Shown here piece by piece: positions 17,035 through 26,168 of a stretch of DNA of 64,000 nucleotides (the first letter of the stretch is position 1; the number at the start of each line of letters is the position of its first letter). The stretch lies in contig JAFKLR010000003.1 of NCBI GenBank assembly GCA_017304685.1, forward strand, positions 744,001-808,000. Direction: 5' to 3'. Position numbers and translations under genes: made by a program. This stretch comes from Sphingobacteriia bacterium. GTDB taxonomy: Bacteria; Pseudomonadota; Alphaproteobacteria; Rickettsiales; 33-17. Below the pieces are notes generated by a model, which worked only from the letters and a program-made list of their open reading frames with translations, did not search any database and was not told the origin of the DNA.

Positions 17035-17664
17035 TTATTTTGAATAATTATTAAGTTTTGTAAAATGAAACCCGTGGAATTCTATATCAAAATTGTTTAA
17101 ATGTTTTTTTACTGAATCGATATTATATTCTAAATCATCTACAAATAATAATTTTTTAAATGCATATTGTAAATTTTGTTTCAATACTTCTTTTAATACC
17201 TCTCCTTTAGTATTATATTCACTGCAAAAAACTATACCTTCCACATGTTCTACTGGGTATAAAAGCTTTGATGAATCATAAGTAAAATTTAAAAAGTTAT
17301 CAAATTTAATTTGAACTTGATCTAATTGCTTTAAGGTAACTTCTGCATGGTTATGCCTTCGTGCAGTAAGCCCCAATATTTTAGTTCCCTTTTCCTTTAA
17401 ATCATCTATTAATTGTGGTAATAATGGATCTGTGAGCATAACCTCAATTGAATGCTGAGCTTCTTCCCAAAGAGGCATATAATATTGAACCGCTTCAATT
17501 CTTGAAATATTTTTAGTTTCTACATCAAATTTTACATTTTCAGTAAACCATTTGATGCTCCCATATCCAAATGTACTGAAAACCGTATCATCAATATCTA
17601 ATATTAAGATATCAGTATTTGAAATAAAATCAATTAGCTGAGAATATTCATTAATTTTTATCAT
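17035..17664 (-). CDS. HAD-like protein, DUF2608 family
   Basis: The 209-residue protein carries HAD-superfamily motifs: DIDDTVF (residues about 17-23, nucleophile and acid Asp), GLTARR (motif II Thr near residue 94) and FVDDLEYN (motif IV near residue 175). The arrangement resembles DUF2608, found in Rickettsiales and Legionella, from memory. HAD proteins of this type are usually phosphatases with unknown substrates. It has no signal peptide. The SDR gene lies 24 bases upstream on the same strand, so the two probably form one operon. Confidence 0.75.
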   Translation of the reverse strand: MIKINEYSQLIDFISNTDILILDIDDTVFSTFGYGSIKWFTENVKFDVETKNISRIEAVQYYMPLWEEAQHSIEVMLTDPLLPQLIDDLKEKGTKILGLTARRHNHAEVTLKQLDQVQIKFDNFLNFTYDSSKLLYPVEHVEGIVFCSEYNTKGEVLKEVLKQNLQYAFKKLLFVDDLEYNIDSVKKHLNNFDIEFHGFHFTKLNNYSK

Positions 17665-17688
17665 AATTAGTTCAATATATTGCTTCAG

Positions 17689-18423
17689 TTAAAAATAATC
17701 ATTATTTTTCATTAAATTCCTTCCACCGTCCAAATGAATCACTTCCCCTGTAAGAGAATGATTGTTAACAAGCAGGTCAATAGTAGCTATTATTTCATTA
17801 ACTTCAAGCTTTACTTTAAGTAAATTATCAATAGCAAAATCATTAAATTTAGATAAATCTTGGTTTTCGTGTCTTATAACTGGGCCTAAAGCCACTCCAT
17901 TAATTCTTACATTTGGTGCAAGTGTTACTGCTAAAGATTTAGTGAGAGAGAATAGTAATGATTTACTTATTCCATATGAAAAGAAATTTCTCGTTGGTAG
18001 CTTATTATCAAAATAATCTAAAAGATTTATTACTATAAAATTTTCTTGAAAATCCTTTACTTTACTAATTAAATAGATGCATGATTTAAGATTTACATTA
18101 AGTGTGTAATCAAAATTTTCTAAAGTAAAATTATTAAAATTATCATTTATAAAAACTGCTGCATTATTAATAATAATTTTGGGAAACCCGTGGATTTTAA
18201 AAGCATCTAAACAATTATTTGTGAATTCCTTAACATTATTTTGATCAGTTTTAATCAAAAGAATGTTTTGATATTTATTTAATATTTCTTGAGCTTGTGA
18301 ATCATTTAAGTTATAAGTACCTATTATATAGTAATTTAAGTTTACAAAATGTTCGACTAGGTATGTTCCTAGTTTACTGGTTACTCCGGTTATAAAACAA
18401 ATGTTTTGAAAATTTTTATTCAT
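17689..18423 (-). CDS. SDR-family oxidoreductase, pteridine reductase-like
   Basis: A 244-residue classical-length short-chain dehydrogenase. The nucleotide-binding TG-x3-x-G motif appears as ITGVTSKLGTYL (residues about 11-22), NNAA at about 86-89 and the catalytic Y-x3-K as YGISK (about 147-151); the C-terminus ends in the common HLDGGRNL. The TGx3GxG third glycine is conserved but the first-loop residues are unusual. Relatives in Rickettsiales are annotated as FolM/PTR1-like dihydropteridine reductases; that specificity is plausible, not proven. It forms an apparent operon with the HAD protein downstream. Confidence 0.8.
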   Translation of the reverse strand: MNKNFQNICFITGVTSKLGTYLVEHFVNLNYYIIGTYNLNDSQAQEILNKYQNILLIKTDQNNVKEFTNNCLDAFKIHGFPKIIINNAAVFINDNFNNFTLENFDYTLNVNLKSCIYLISKVKDFQENFIVINLLDYFDNKLPTRNFFSYGISKSLLFSLTKSLAVTLAPNVRINGVALGPVIRHENQDLSKFNDFAIDNLLKVKLEVNEIIATIDLLVNNHSLTGEVIHLDGGRNLMKNNDYF

Positions 18424-18483
18424 AATATTATAATGTATTTGTATTTGTTTAAATTGATAGCAGTTAATTTTTAAAAAGTCTAT

Positions 18484-20196
18484 ATGCCCGAACTTAATTT
18501 AGAATTTCTTCCAAACGTTTTATACTTGCTCGCAGCAGCAGTTTTTGTAGTAGCAACTTTTAGACATTTAAAACTTAGTCCAGTACTTGGTTATTTTGTT
18601 GCCGGTTCTGCACTTGGGCCCTCTGGGCTTGCTTTAGTTGATCCAAAACAAACAATGGTATTTGGTGAGATAGGAATAGTATTTTTATTATTCGCTATTG
18701 GACTTGAACTTACCTTTTCACGTTTAAAAGCTATGCGCTTGCATGTTTTTGGCTTTGGTTCTGCACAAATCATTATAACAACATTAATTACTGTAGGACT
18801 TTTATCATTATTTAAATTTAATGGTGGAACTTCATTTATCGTTGCAGGTGCTCTTGCAATGTCTTCTACCGCAATAGTATTACAAGTTATAGCTGAAGAT
18901 AGAACTCAATCTACTCAGGTTGGTAGACTTGCTTTATCCACCCTTCTTATGCAAGATTTTGTGGTAGTACCTCTCTTAGTACTTGTGCCTCTTATTGCTG
19001 AAGGCGGACATTCAAATTTTGCCGCATCAATAGTACAAGCTTTCTCAAGAGCAATTATTGCGCTTATTGGAATATTTACTGTAGGTAGACTTCTTTTAAG
19101 ACCACTGTTTAATGTAATTAGTACTGAAAACGTTGCTAAAAATAATGAAATATTTGTTGCAACAACTATTCTTATTGCTCTTGCCTCAGCATTTATAACC
19201 GAACATTTAGGGTTATCTCTTGCGCTTGGAGCATTCGCCGCTGGGTTACTTGTGGCAGAAACAGAATATCAACATCAAGCTGAAGAAAGTATTGCTCCAT
19301 TTAAAGGATTATTCTTAGGTCTATTTTTCATGACTGTTGGCATGAAAATGGATATTGATTTTATTTCTTTTAATTTTAAAAAAATCCTTCTCCTTTCTTT
19401 ATGTTTAATTACTATTAAAGCTACAGTTATTGTGGTTCTATCTCTAATATTTAGATTTAGCATTGGGGTAGCAATTCATGCAGGTTTACTTTTAAGCCAA
19501 GGCGGTGAATTTGCTTTCATTTTATTTAAACTTGCCCAGGATAAAGGAATTATTAATTCCGAGATGTCTCAAACTCTTATGATGGTTGTGACAACAACTA
19601 TGGCTCTTACACCACTTTTATCGGTTATCGGTAATTGGATATATAGTAAAGTTGATAAAAAAGCACAAATGAATTTACGTGAAATCCAAATGGAAACTGA
19701 TGATCTTGAAAATCATGTTATTATTGTAGGTTTTGGTAGAGTTGGTAAAATGGTAGCGCGTCTTCTTGAAGCAGAATCAGTTCATTATTTAGCAACCGAT
19801 ATTGATGAACAAGTAGTGTCGGAAGGTAGAAAAGACGGTTTTCCAGTTTATCAAGGTGATTCAGGGCAATTACAAATGCTCGAAACTTTAGGTATTGCTC
19901 GTGCACAATCTGTAATTATTACAATTAAAAATGATGTTACATTAAACAAATCATTAAGAATAATTCGTGAAAAATATCCACAAGTTCCAATTATTGTAAG
20001 ATCAGAAGATTTAAAACTTGAAGAAAAACTTATTAAAACTGGGGCAAGCACCGTTGTGCCTGAAACTTATGAAACTGGTTTGCAACTTGGTGGTGCAGTA
20101 CTTAAATCTATTGGGTTTAGCGAATTCGAAGTTAGCCGTATTAAAAACAAGTTTCGTGCGGGTAATTATGAATATGCTAAAGAAGCTGAAGATTGA
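18484..20196 (+). CDS. kefB: CPA2-family cation:proton antiporter (KefB/KefC-like)
   Basis: The 570-residue protein has an N-terminal antiporter domain with about 12-13 helices (residues 1-380; GYFVAGSALGPSGL and LLFAIGLELTF are typical) and a C-terminal RCK/TrkA-N domain starting at about 415. The latter's Rossmann motif is HVIIVGFGRVGKMVARLLE. Kef systems exchange K+ for H+ under control of NAD(H) and glutathione adducts, protecting against electrophiles. A glutathione-synthesis gene lies at 59029-60204, making glutathione gating possible. There is no KefF/KefG partner nearby. No strong ribosome site is seen. Confidence 0.9.
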   Translation: MPELNLEFLPNVLYLLAAAVFVVATFRHLKLSPVLGYFVAGSALGPSGLALVDPKQTMVFGEIGIVFLLFAIGLELTFSRLKAMRLHVFGFGSAQIIITTLITVGLLSLFKFNGGTSFIVAGALAMSSTAIVLQVIAEDRTQSTQVGRLALSTLLMQDFVVVPLLVLVPLIAEGGHSNFAASIVQAFSRAIIALIGIFTVGRLLLRPLFNVISTENVAKNNEIFVATTILIALASAFITEHLGLSLALGAFAAGLLVAETEYQHQAEESIAPFKGLFLGLFFMTVGMKMDIDFISFNFKKILLLSLCLITIKATVIVVLSLIFRFSIGVAIHAGLLLSQGGEFAFILFKLAQDKGIINSEMSQTLMMVVTTTMALTPLLSVIGNWIYSKVDKKAQMNLREIQMETDDLENHVIIVGFGRVGKMVARLLEAESVHYLATDIDEQVVSEGRKDGFPVYQGDSGQLQMLETLGIARAQSVIITIKNDVTLNKSLRIIREKYPQVPIIVRSEDLKLEEKLIKTGASTVVPETYETGLQLGGAVLKSIGFSEFEVSRIKNKFRAGNYEYAKEAED

Positions 20197-20217
20197 TTAT
20201 AGAAAATCAATTATCAT

Positions 20218-20694
20218 TTAAAAATTCTTTACATCATTTGCCGCAATTATTTTTTTAAATAATTTTTCGATATTAAGAATGGTAATTATTTTTTCTTCAA
20301 AAGCATAGACACCTGTTACCACTTCTTGTAATTTTATAGAAAAATTTGCTGGATCATTCATAATATGACCTTTTGGTATTGATATTATATCTCCTACTGA
20401 ATCTACTAATAAGCTATATATTTCCTGTTGCGATTCAATTACTACGCTCATTTTTTGATTATATGAATTGACTTTTTGCATATTTAACTTTGAGGTAATA
20501 TCAAGTACTGGCATTATTTGACCATTCAAATTTATGAGCCCTAATACTTCTGCTGGAGCTAACGGTACTTTTGTAAGGTTATGTAGAAAAATTATATCTT
20601 TAACCATAGATAAAGAAATAGCAAAAATACTTCCATTTATCTCTATAGTTAAAAAATCTTCTTTTTCCTTTTCTTTACACAAATATTGTTTCAT
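20218..20694 (-). CDS. cheW: Chemotaxis coupling protein CheW
   Basis: A 158-residue single CheW domain starting at the ATG at 20694, just after the cheA stop and preceded by CAGGG; a longer start inside cheA lacks a ribosome site. Core blocks are FLTIEINGSIFAISL, LGLINLNGQIMPVLDI and LLVDSVGDII. The widely conserved Arg of the NLRG turn is Asn here. CheW bridges chemoreceptors and CheA at the inner membrane. It is the last gene of a cheA-cheW pair. No receptor, CheR, CheB or separate CheY is in the window. Confidence 0.92.
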   Translation of the reverse strand: MKQYLCKEKEKEDFLTIEINGSIFAISLSMVKDIIFLHNLTKVPLAPAEVLGLINLNGQIMPVLDITSKLNMQKVNSYNQKMSVVIESQQEIYSLLVDSVGDIISIPKGHIMNDPANFSIKLQEVVTGVYAFEEKIITILNIEKLFKKIIAANDVKNF

Positions 20695-20698
20695 ATGA

Positions 20699-23377
20699 TT
20701 ACCCTGATATATGTAATAACGCTTTATTAATAGCAATAATCAATTCATCGTAACTAGTTTTGTTAACTATAGATGTGAAGCCTAATTCATGAAATTTATT
20801 AGCTAAATTTTCATCGCTATTACTAGAAAGAGCTATGATAGGGATGTGCTCAAAATTTATATTATTTTTACAAATTTTTGCAAATTCTACCCCGTTAATA
20901 ATTGGTAAATTTATATCTGCAATAATTACATCTATTTTTTTATCGCTTTCTAATATTTTAATAGCATGTTCAACGTTTTCAGCTACTAAAACCTCTTTTC
21001 CAGTTTTAGAAATAGTTGGAGGAATAAATTTTTTAAAAAATGGGCTATTATCAATCAATAGCACTGTGCCCGTTATATTACCTATATTATTGAAATTTAC
21101 TAATTCGCTTTCTGTTAGATTAAAGGCTTCTTTAAATAAATATTTTAAATCAATTATTTCAACAATATTGTCATTAATTATAATCGAACCGATAGATTCT
21201 GGTTTATTATTTGACTCTATATATTCTACTTTAGTTTCAATAATATCTAATACATCTTCTACTACAAGTCCTAATATTTTATCCTTATCTATAAAAACTA
21301 TTGCCTGTTCTTTTCCTTCTGCTTTTAGTTTATAAGAATTATTAACAGTTACTATATGCATTAAATTATTTTGATATTTAACTACATTTTTACCTAAAAT
21401 AATTTCTATTTGATTTACATTAAATTCCTCAAGTCGAGAGATTAGATCTAAAGGAACTGCCTTGAATTTTTCATCACCTGCTTTAAATATAAGAAATTTA
21501 GCACTTGGTTCAGTTACTCTATTATAATTTATGTCTTTAACAAATGTATCATCAAAATTACTTATAGTTTTTGACAGTAATTTTAAAATACCTCCAGGAT
21601 CAAGTATCATTATAATGCTATTATCACCCAAGAAAGTTGTTCCAGAATAAATCTCGATTGTTTTTAGCGCTTGTGAAACTGGTTTAACTACTATTTCTTC
21701 TATATTATGTATTTTATCAACAAGTATTCCATATTTGAATGACCCCACCTCACATATTATAACATCATAAGGTTTTGTAGAATCAAACACCTCTTTTTTT
21801 TCTATTGGATATAATATTTCTTTTAATGATATTAAAGGTAAAGTTGAACGCCTTAATTTTAATATTAATTTATTATCTATATGTTCAATTTTATAAAGTG
21901 GATTATTAGTTACTTTTATTACTTCAATAATATTTATTTGAGGAATACCAAATTTATTATTATTTATTTCTACTACTAAAACTGGCATTATAGTAAGCCT
22001 TAGCGGTATTTTAATAATAAAAGTTGACCCCTTTCCTTCTTTAGATCTTAATTCTATGGTTCCGTTAATTTTTTCTATATTATCTTTTATTAAATCCATT
22101 CCAATACTAGATTTAGATTCGTCTACATTTGAAAATCGAGTTTGAAATATGTATTGATAAATTTGATTATTACTAAGCTTATCTAATTCTTCTTCTGAGA
22201 CGATATTTTGCTTTATTAATTTATCTTTGATATCTTGAGTTAGTACTCCTTTTCCATCGTCTGATATTTCAATAATAATAAAACCACCTTGATGGTAAGA
22301 TTTTATTGTAATAATACTTATCTCTGGCTTACCGAATTGAACTCTGTCTTCTGGAAACTCAATTCCATTAATAATTATATTTCTAACTAAATGCGTTAAA
22401 GGCTCTTTAATAAGCTTTATTAATTCTCTATCTAATTCTATTTCTGAATCAATAATCTTAAGATCCACTTTTTTTCCTAACTCTTTACCAAAATCTTTTA
22501 TAAATTTTGGTAATTGACGCAGTGCATTTCCGATAGGCTGCATTCTAGTCTTTATTATTTTTTCTTGTAATTCTGAAGTAAGAAGATTTAGTCTATGTAA
22601 CGAACCAGCGAAATTATTATTTCCATCATCCTTTAAAATTTGTAATAATTGATTACGCGTTACTACTAATTCACTTACTACGTGCATTAATTTTTCTAAT
22701 ATCTCAATATTTACCTGAACAGTTGAGTTTGTTATAGAAGGTTTACAATCAATTTCTTTATCTAATATCTTTTGACTATTAATTTCATTAGGAAATTTCA
22801 CCTGCGACAAATTTGCCATTTTCGCTTTCTCATTTTCAAAAAGCAATTTACCTCTACTTCTTCCTTGCTCAGGAGAAAGGGTTATTAACTTTTCCATATC
22901 ATTTAAAATATTTTTAAACTCAGATTCACTTCCCTTTATAGATTCATTTTTTTCTTGAGATGATTTTTCGGTAATTTCTAAGTTTTCAATTTTAACATTT
23001 TCATTGGAATGTAATTGCTCTATTTTGGTCATTACATCTGAAATATTTATCTCTGGTTCAATACCATTTATACTTAATTGATTTAAAATTTCCTTGGTTA
23101 AATCAATAGCTTCAAAAATTAAAATTATAGCATTTTGTGAAGATTTAATTTTACCTTCCTTAATTTTAATTAAAGTACTTTCAACACTATGAGATAAAGA
23201 TTCAAGTTTACCGAGACCTAAAAGACCACAACTACTTTTTATAGTTTGCATTATATGAAAAATGCTTTCTAAAGCTTCTTGATCATTTAGGTGGTGTTTT
23301 AATTTATCTAGTTTTGCATCTAAGTTAGATAAAGATTGCTTTGTTTCATTTATGAAATCGCTTAATAGCTCATCCAT
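20699..23377 (-). CDS. cheA: Hybrid CheA with fused receiver; HPt histidine replaced by glutamine
   Basis: The 892-residue protein is ordered: HPt (1-110), linker, dimerisation helices (about 225-290), GHKL kinase (about 290-460), two CheW-like domains (about 463-600 and 620-750) and a receiver (about 770-890) with phospho-acceptor D821. The HPt consensus H-S-I-K-G reads Q-T-I-K-S, so the phosphorylatable His is Q44 (codon CAA); a His sits three residues before it. In the kinase, HLVRN and SDDGKG persist, but DHG of the N box is ING and the GRG of the ATP lid is KSS. The receiver's first acidic pair is D-N. The protein may be a pseudokinase scaffold or use another phosphosite. It is four bases upstream of cheW. 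Confidence 0.88.
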   Translation of the reverse strand: MDELLSDFINETKQSLSNLDAKLDKLKHHLNDQEALESIFHIMQTIKSSCGLLGLGKLESLSHSVESTLIKIKEGKIKSSQNAIILIFEAIDLTKEILNQLSINGIEPEINISDVMTKIEQLHSNENVKIENLEITEKSSQEKNESIKGSESEFKNILNDMEKLITLSPEQGRSRGKLLFENEKAKMANLSQVKFPNEINSQKILDKEIDCKPSITNSTVQVNIEILEKLMHVVSELVVTRNQLLQILKDDGNNNFAGSLHRLNLLTSELQEKIIKTRMQPIGNALRQLPKFIKDFGKELGKKVDLKIIDSEIELDRELIKLIKEPLTHLVRNIIINGIEFPEDRVQFGKPEISIITIKSYHQGGFIIIEISDDGKGVLTQDIKDKLIKQNIVSEEELDKLSNNQIYQYIFQTRFSNVDESKSSIGMDLIKDNIEKINGTIELRSKEGKGSTFIIKIPLRLTIMPVLVVEINNNKFGIPQINIIEVIKVTNNPLYKIEHIDNKLILKLRRSTLPLISLKEILYPIEKKEVFDSTKPYDVIICEVGSFKYGILVDKIHNIEEIVVKPVSQALKTIEIYSGTTFLGDNSIIMILDPGGILKLLSKTISNFDDTFVKDINYNRVTEPSAKFLIFKAGDEKFKAVPLDLISRLEEFNVNQIEIILGKNVVKYQNNLMHIVTVNNSYKLKAEGKEQAIVFIDKDKILGLVVEDVLDIIETKVEYIESNNKPESIGSIIINDNIVEIIDLKYLFKEAFNLTESELVNFNNIGNITGTVLLIDNSPFFKKFIPPTISKTGKEVLVAENVEHAIKILESDKKIDVIIADINLPIINGVEFAKICKNNINFEHIPIIALSSNSDENLANKFHELGFTSIVNKTSYDELIIAINKALLHISG

Positions 23378-23611
23378 TATACTACCCTAAATTAACTATA
23401 CATTTCAAAAAAGTTATTATATTAACTTATTTATATTAAACTTTTTTACTTTATAAATCAATGGGTTTTGGAAACTAACCTATTTATTAAATATTTCCCT
23501 TATATCTTATTTAAATTCTCTTTAATAACCATCGAGTTTTTTAATTGACTGTTAAGCTGTTTTCTATCATTAAATATCACTTAATGTTAACCAAATAATT
23601 TATAATAAGTT

Positions 23612-24931
23612 ATGAAACGTAATCAAAATTTTCGATCCTCAGTCGAAGAACATTCAAGAGTATCAAATGTTATAGACACTTTTTCTCAAATTTTTACTAT
23701 AGCTTTTCCTTCTGTTAGTATTTTATCTAACTATCTTTCTTTACCAACAAAAAAAGGCATATTAAAAGCTAAAAAAAATCTATTTATTTTATTAAAAAAC
23801 GACCTTAATCAGGTGGAAAAATTTAACCATTTAATTAATATTTTAGGCTATTTAAATCATAAAAACATCCAAATATATTTTAGCTTTGAGTCATTTAAAA
23901 AAGTAATTAAAGCTCCTAATATTCAGGATAAAAATATTATATTACTATTTTTGATGTTTAATAATAACCCACAATTAATTTTTAATTATTTTGGCATTTA
24001 TAAAGAATTTAATTTAGAAACTGATATTAAAATTATAACTTTATATTACCTTTTAGGTTTTAAGCTTGATTTATTAAATGTTGGGAAGGAAATTTTTGAG
24101 ACTATTACTCAAGAATTTTTAAACAAAAGAGATAATGTAGAGCCTGAAAAGCAAGAATGTATTAACAATTTTAATAATTACTTAGTAAGCAAATTAGCTA
24201 ATAAAGAATTAGATCATAAATTATTTAAATTTTTATATATTGTGGCTTTATCTAAAGAAATGTCTTTAATAGATGGTGAAATTTCAAAAGCAAAAAATTT
24301 ATCTAATAAATTTAAATTATTTGAGGCTCAATTACCATATTATGAAAATCAATTAAAAAATCTTTGCACTGAGCTTAAAATACCGCAAAATTCTAATAAA
24401 AAAGAATTAGCAAAATTTTTTACAAATCCTAATTCACTACCATTAAACACCAATTTTTATTCTTATTTTAGAATTAGTAATCTTATAAGAAATTTAGAAA
24501 CAACAAGAAAAAATATTGAAATAACAAAGAATGACCAAAATTTTAGTAATGTAGCTCTAATTTTATCTCTATTAAAATTTTCTACTGTAACAAGTGATAT
24601 TACTAAAATTTATGAGCTTAAATTTATTAAATTCATAAACAATCGTATCAATGATATAATATTCAAAACTAAAGATTATAGTTTTAAACATTGTTTTAAT
24701 TTTAAGGTTAGGATCTCTAATATTCTTAGTATAATGGCCACCGATCAAGAAACTCAAGATTATCCAACAATAGTCATATTTCAAAATGAACGGTTAAAAA
24801 CAATTTTAACTAATTATTTATCTTATAATCATAAAATAGTATTTAATGGCGAGATTGGGTTTGTTGAAGGATTGCAACGAATGTGTTATACAATAATTTA
24901 TAATACAACTAAAAGCGTGATTGAAAAGTAA
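23612..24931 (+). CDS. Unknown helical protein
   Basis: A 439-residue, lysine- and asparagine-rich, mostly helical protein with no signal peptide and no clear membrane helix. It is not recognised. Leucine- and isoleucine-rich heptad-like stretches at about residues 50-160 (NHLINILGYLNHKNIQIYF, NIILLFLMFNNNPQLIFNYF) suggest an alpha-solenoid. No ribosome site is seen and it is divergent from cheA across 234 bases. It is monocistronic, with a shared terminator towards chpT. A host-interaction protein is possible from its lone position and composition but unsupported. Confidence 0.5.
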   Translation: MKRNQNFRSSVEEHSRVSNVIDTFSQIFTIAFPSVSILSNYLSLPTKKGILKAKKNLFILLKNDLNQVEKFNHLINILGYLNHKNIQIYFSFESFKKVIKAPNIQDKNIILLFLMFNNNPQLIFNYFGIYKEFNLETDIKIITLYYLLGFKLDLLNVGKEIFETITQEFLNKRDNVEPEKQECINNFNNYLVSKLANKELDHKLFKFLYIVALSKEMSLIDGEISKAKNLSNKFKLFEAQLPYYENQLKNLCTELKIPQNSNKKELAKFFTNPNSLPLNTNFYSYFRISNLIRNLETTRKNIEITKNDQNFSNVALILSLLKFSTVTSDITKIYELKFIKFINNRINDIIFKTKDYSFKHCFNFKVRISNILSIMATDQETQDYPTIVIFQNERLKTILTNYLSYNHKIVFNGEIGFVEGLQRMCYTIIYNTTKSVIEK

Positions 24932-24960
24932 GTAATGACTTTAGTTTAAAGCCATTACTT
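24930..24960 (-). terminator. Bidirectional terminator between the unknown gene and chpT
   Basis: A 14-bp stem with one mismatch on the plus strand becomes fully paired with a G-U on the minus strand (AAGTAATGGCTTTA against its complement). On the minus strand it ends in TTTT. It sits immediately after chpT and overlaps the end of the convergent gene. Confidence 0.7.
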
Positions 24961-24971
24961 ATTTTATAAGA

Positions 24972-25664
24972 TTACAAAGTACTAAATGAAGCGTTTTCGA
25001 TTTCATAAGTATTATTAATTACTTGCTTTAAATTACAAATAAATTTTACTTCGTTAGTGGTAAATTCCATTGAAAGATTAGCATTCATTCTTTCACATTG
25101 CTTTAATGCATATAGTGATACAACATTTTGACTATTAAACATTAGATCTAAATTGCGTTCACCAATTATTTGTACTGTATCACGATCAACCTTGATGCCA
25201 TTTGCTGAAGTACCTTTTAAAGTAAACTCAAAATTTTCATTATTTTGATTTAGATGAACTTCAAGAGTACCACCATAAATCAACATGTTTGCTGCGATCA
25301 ATGTTAGAACTAATAAAATTTTACCTGTGCCATTAGTAATTTTTATATCTTCACTTCTAGTATCATTAGTATGCCACTCGATATTAGTTTTGCTATTTTT
25401 AAAATAATTAGCAATTGCAGTTTGTAATCTACCAACGTTACTTTCAGCATTTAATGGAAGATATCCGTAAGCCATTTTATAGTATTGTACGCGCGCGACA
25501 GCTTGCGCTGAGCTCATTTCCATAAGTTCAATAGCTTTTTGAACAACATCATTTCTTCCTTCACGCAAAAATTCAGCACCATTACTTAATGCACCTATTG
25601 GGCCGGACAAATCATGAAATATCCTTGATTGTAACAACTCAGCAAGCTCAAAATCTGTTATCAT
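24972..25664 (-). CDS. chpT: Histidine phosphotransferase ChpT
   Basis: The 230-residue protein opens with the ChpT signature ELAELLQSRIFHDLSGPIGAL, where the His near residue 17 is the phosphate carrier. A four-helix dimerisation part is followed by a degenerate GHKL-like domain (residues about 85-215) without ATP-binding boxes, as in the family. In alphaproteobacteria ChpT relays phosphate from CckA to CtrA and CpdR, controlling the cell cycle and often motility genes. No cckA or ctrA is nearby. A TTAA-N7-TTAA CtrA-like half-site pair occurs upstream. Confidence 0.88.
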   Translation of the reverse strand: MITDFELAELLQSRIFHDLSGPIGALSNGAEFLREGRNDVVQKAIELMEMSSAQAVARVQYYKMAYGYLPLNAESNVGRLQTAIANYFKNSKTNIEWHTNDTRSEDIKITNGTGKILLVLTLIAANMLIYGGTLEVHLNQNNENFEFTLKGTSANGIKVDRDTVQIIGERNLDLMFNSQNVVSLYALKQCERMNANLSMEFTTNEVKFICNLKQVINNTYEIENASFSTL

Positions 25665-26168
25665 TTTTATACCTTGTCCTAAAATTTATGAGTTAATAAC
25701 CTATTTAAAACTTAAATAACAATAGTAAAAATATTTTTTAAAATACTATTGCTTTTTTTAGTAATTAGATCTATGTAAAATACTAGCAAAAAGTTAAAAA
25801 ATGATTAAGAATATTAAAAAAAATTTTTAAAACTTTTAGTTGCTTAACAAATGAGTAATATACAACCATAGGTTGTATTATTATTTTTCATTCCAGTTTT
25901 TTCCCGAAATATCAAACGATTACTGGCATTGTCTAAAAGTTAATAAATTAGGCAAATTTTTACCTTACCCCAAATATTGTATTTAAGGTGTTCAAATATA
26001 TGGATATCATATACAATAACTCGCATCGTACACAATATGTAGTAGTCAAGATAAAAATTACCACAATATATATATTTTTTATATAGACACATGTTAAAAA
26101 CGATCTATCATGAATATTAAGAATTTGATTGATAAGAAAATTTTAATTTTGTGAAGTGAGGAGAGCTT
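25665..26168. other. Divergent control region between chpT and nrdA
   Basis: A 504-base AT-rich stretch without a gene. It holds a TTAA-N7-TTAA at 25794-25808 (CtrA-box-like, but such matches are frequent at this base composition). A perfect 7-bp inverted repeat TACAACC-ATA-GGTTGTA at 25861-25877 is followed by a T-rich run. Two NrdR-like boxes and the nrdA ribosome site lie near the right end. Confidence 0.5.
26030..26076 (+). promoter_or_regulatory. Tandem NrdR boxes upstream of nrdAB
   Basis: Two 16-base sites, ACACAATATGTAGTAG at 26030-26045 and CCACAATATATATATT at 26061-26076, resemble the NrdR consensus ACAC-W-ATAT-W-T-W-GTGT. Their starts are 31 bases apart, three helical turns, which is the usual spacing of paired NrdR boxes. 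NrdR represses ribonucleotide reductase genes in response to dATP. The regulator itself is not in the window. Confidence 0.7.

Noticed and set aside
25794-25808. A TTAA-N7-TTAA CtrA box before chpT
   Set aside because: Such matches are expected by chance in sequence this AT-rich, and the canonical TTAACC start is absent; noted only within the intergenic entry.
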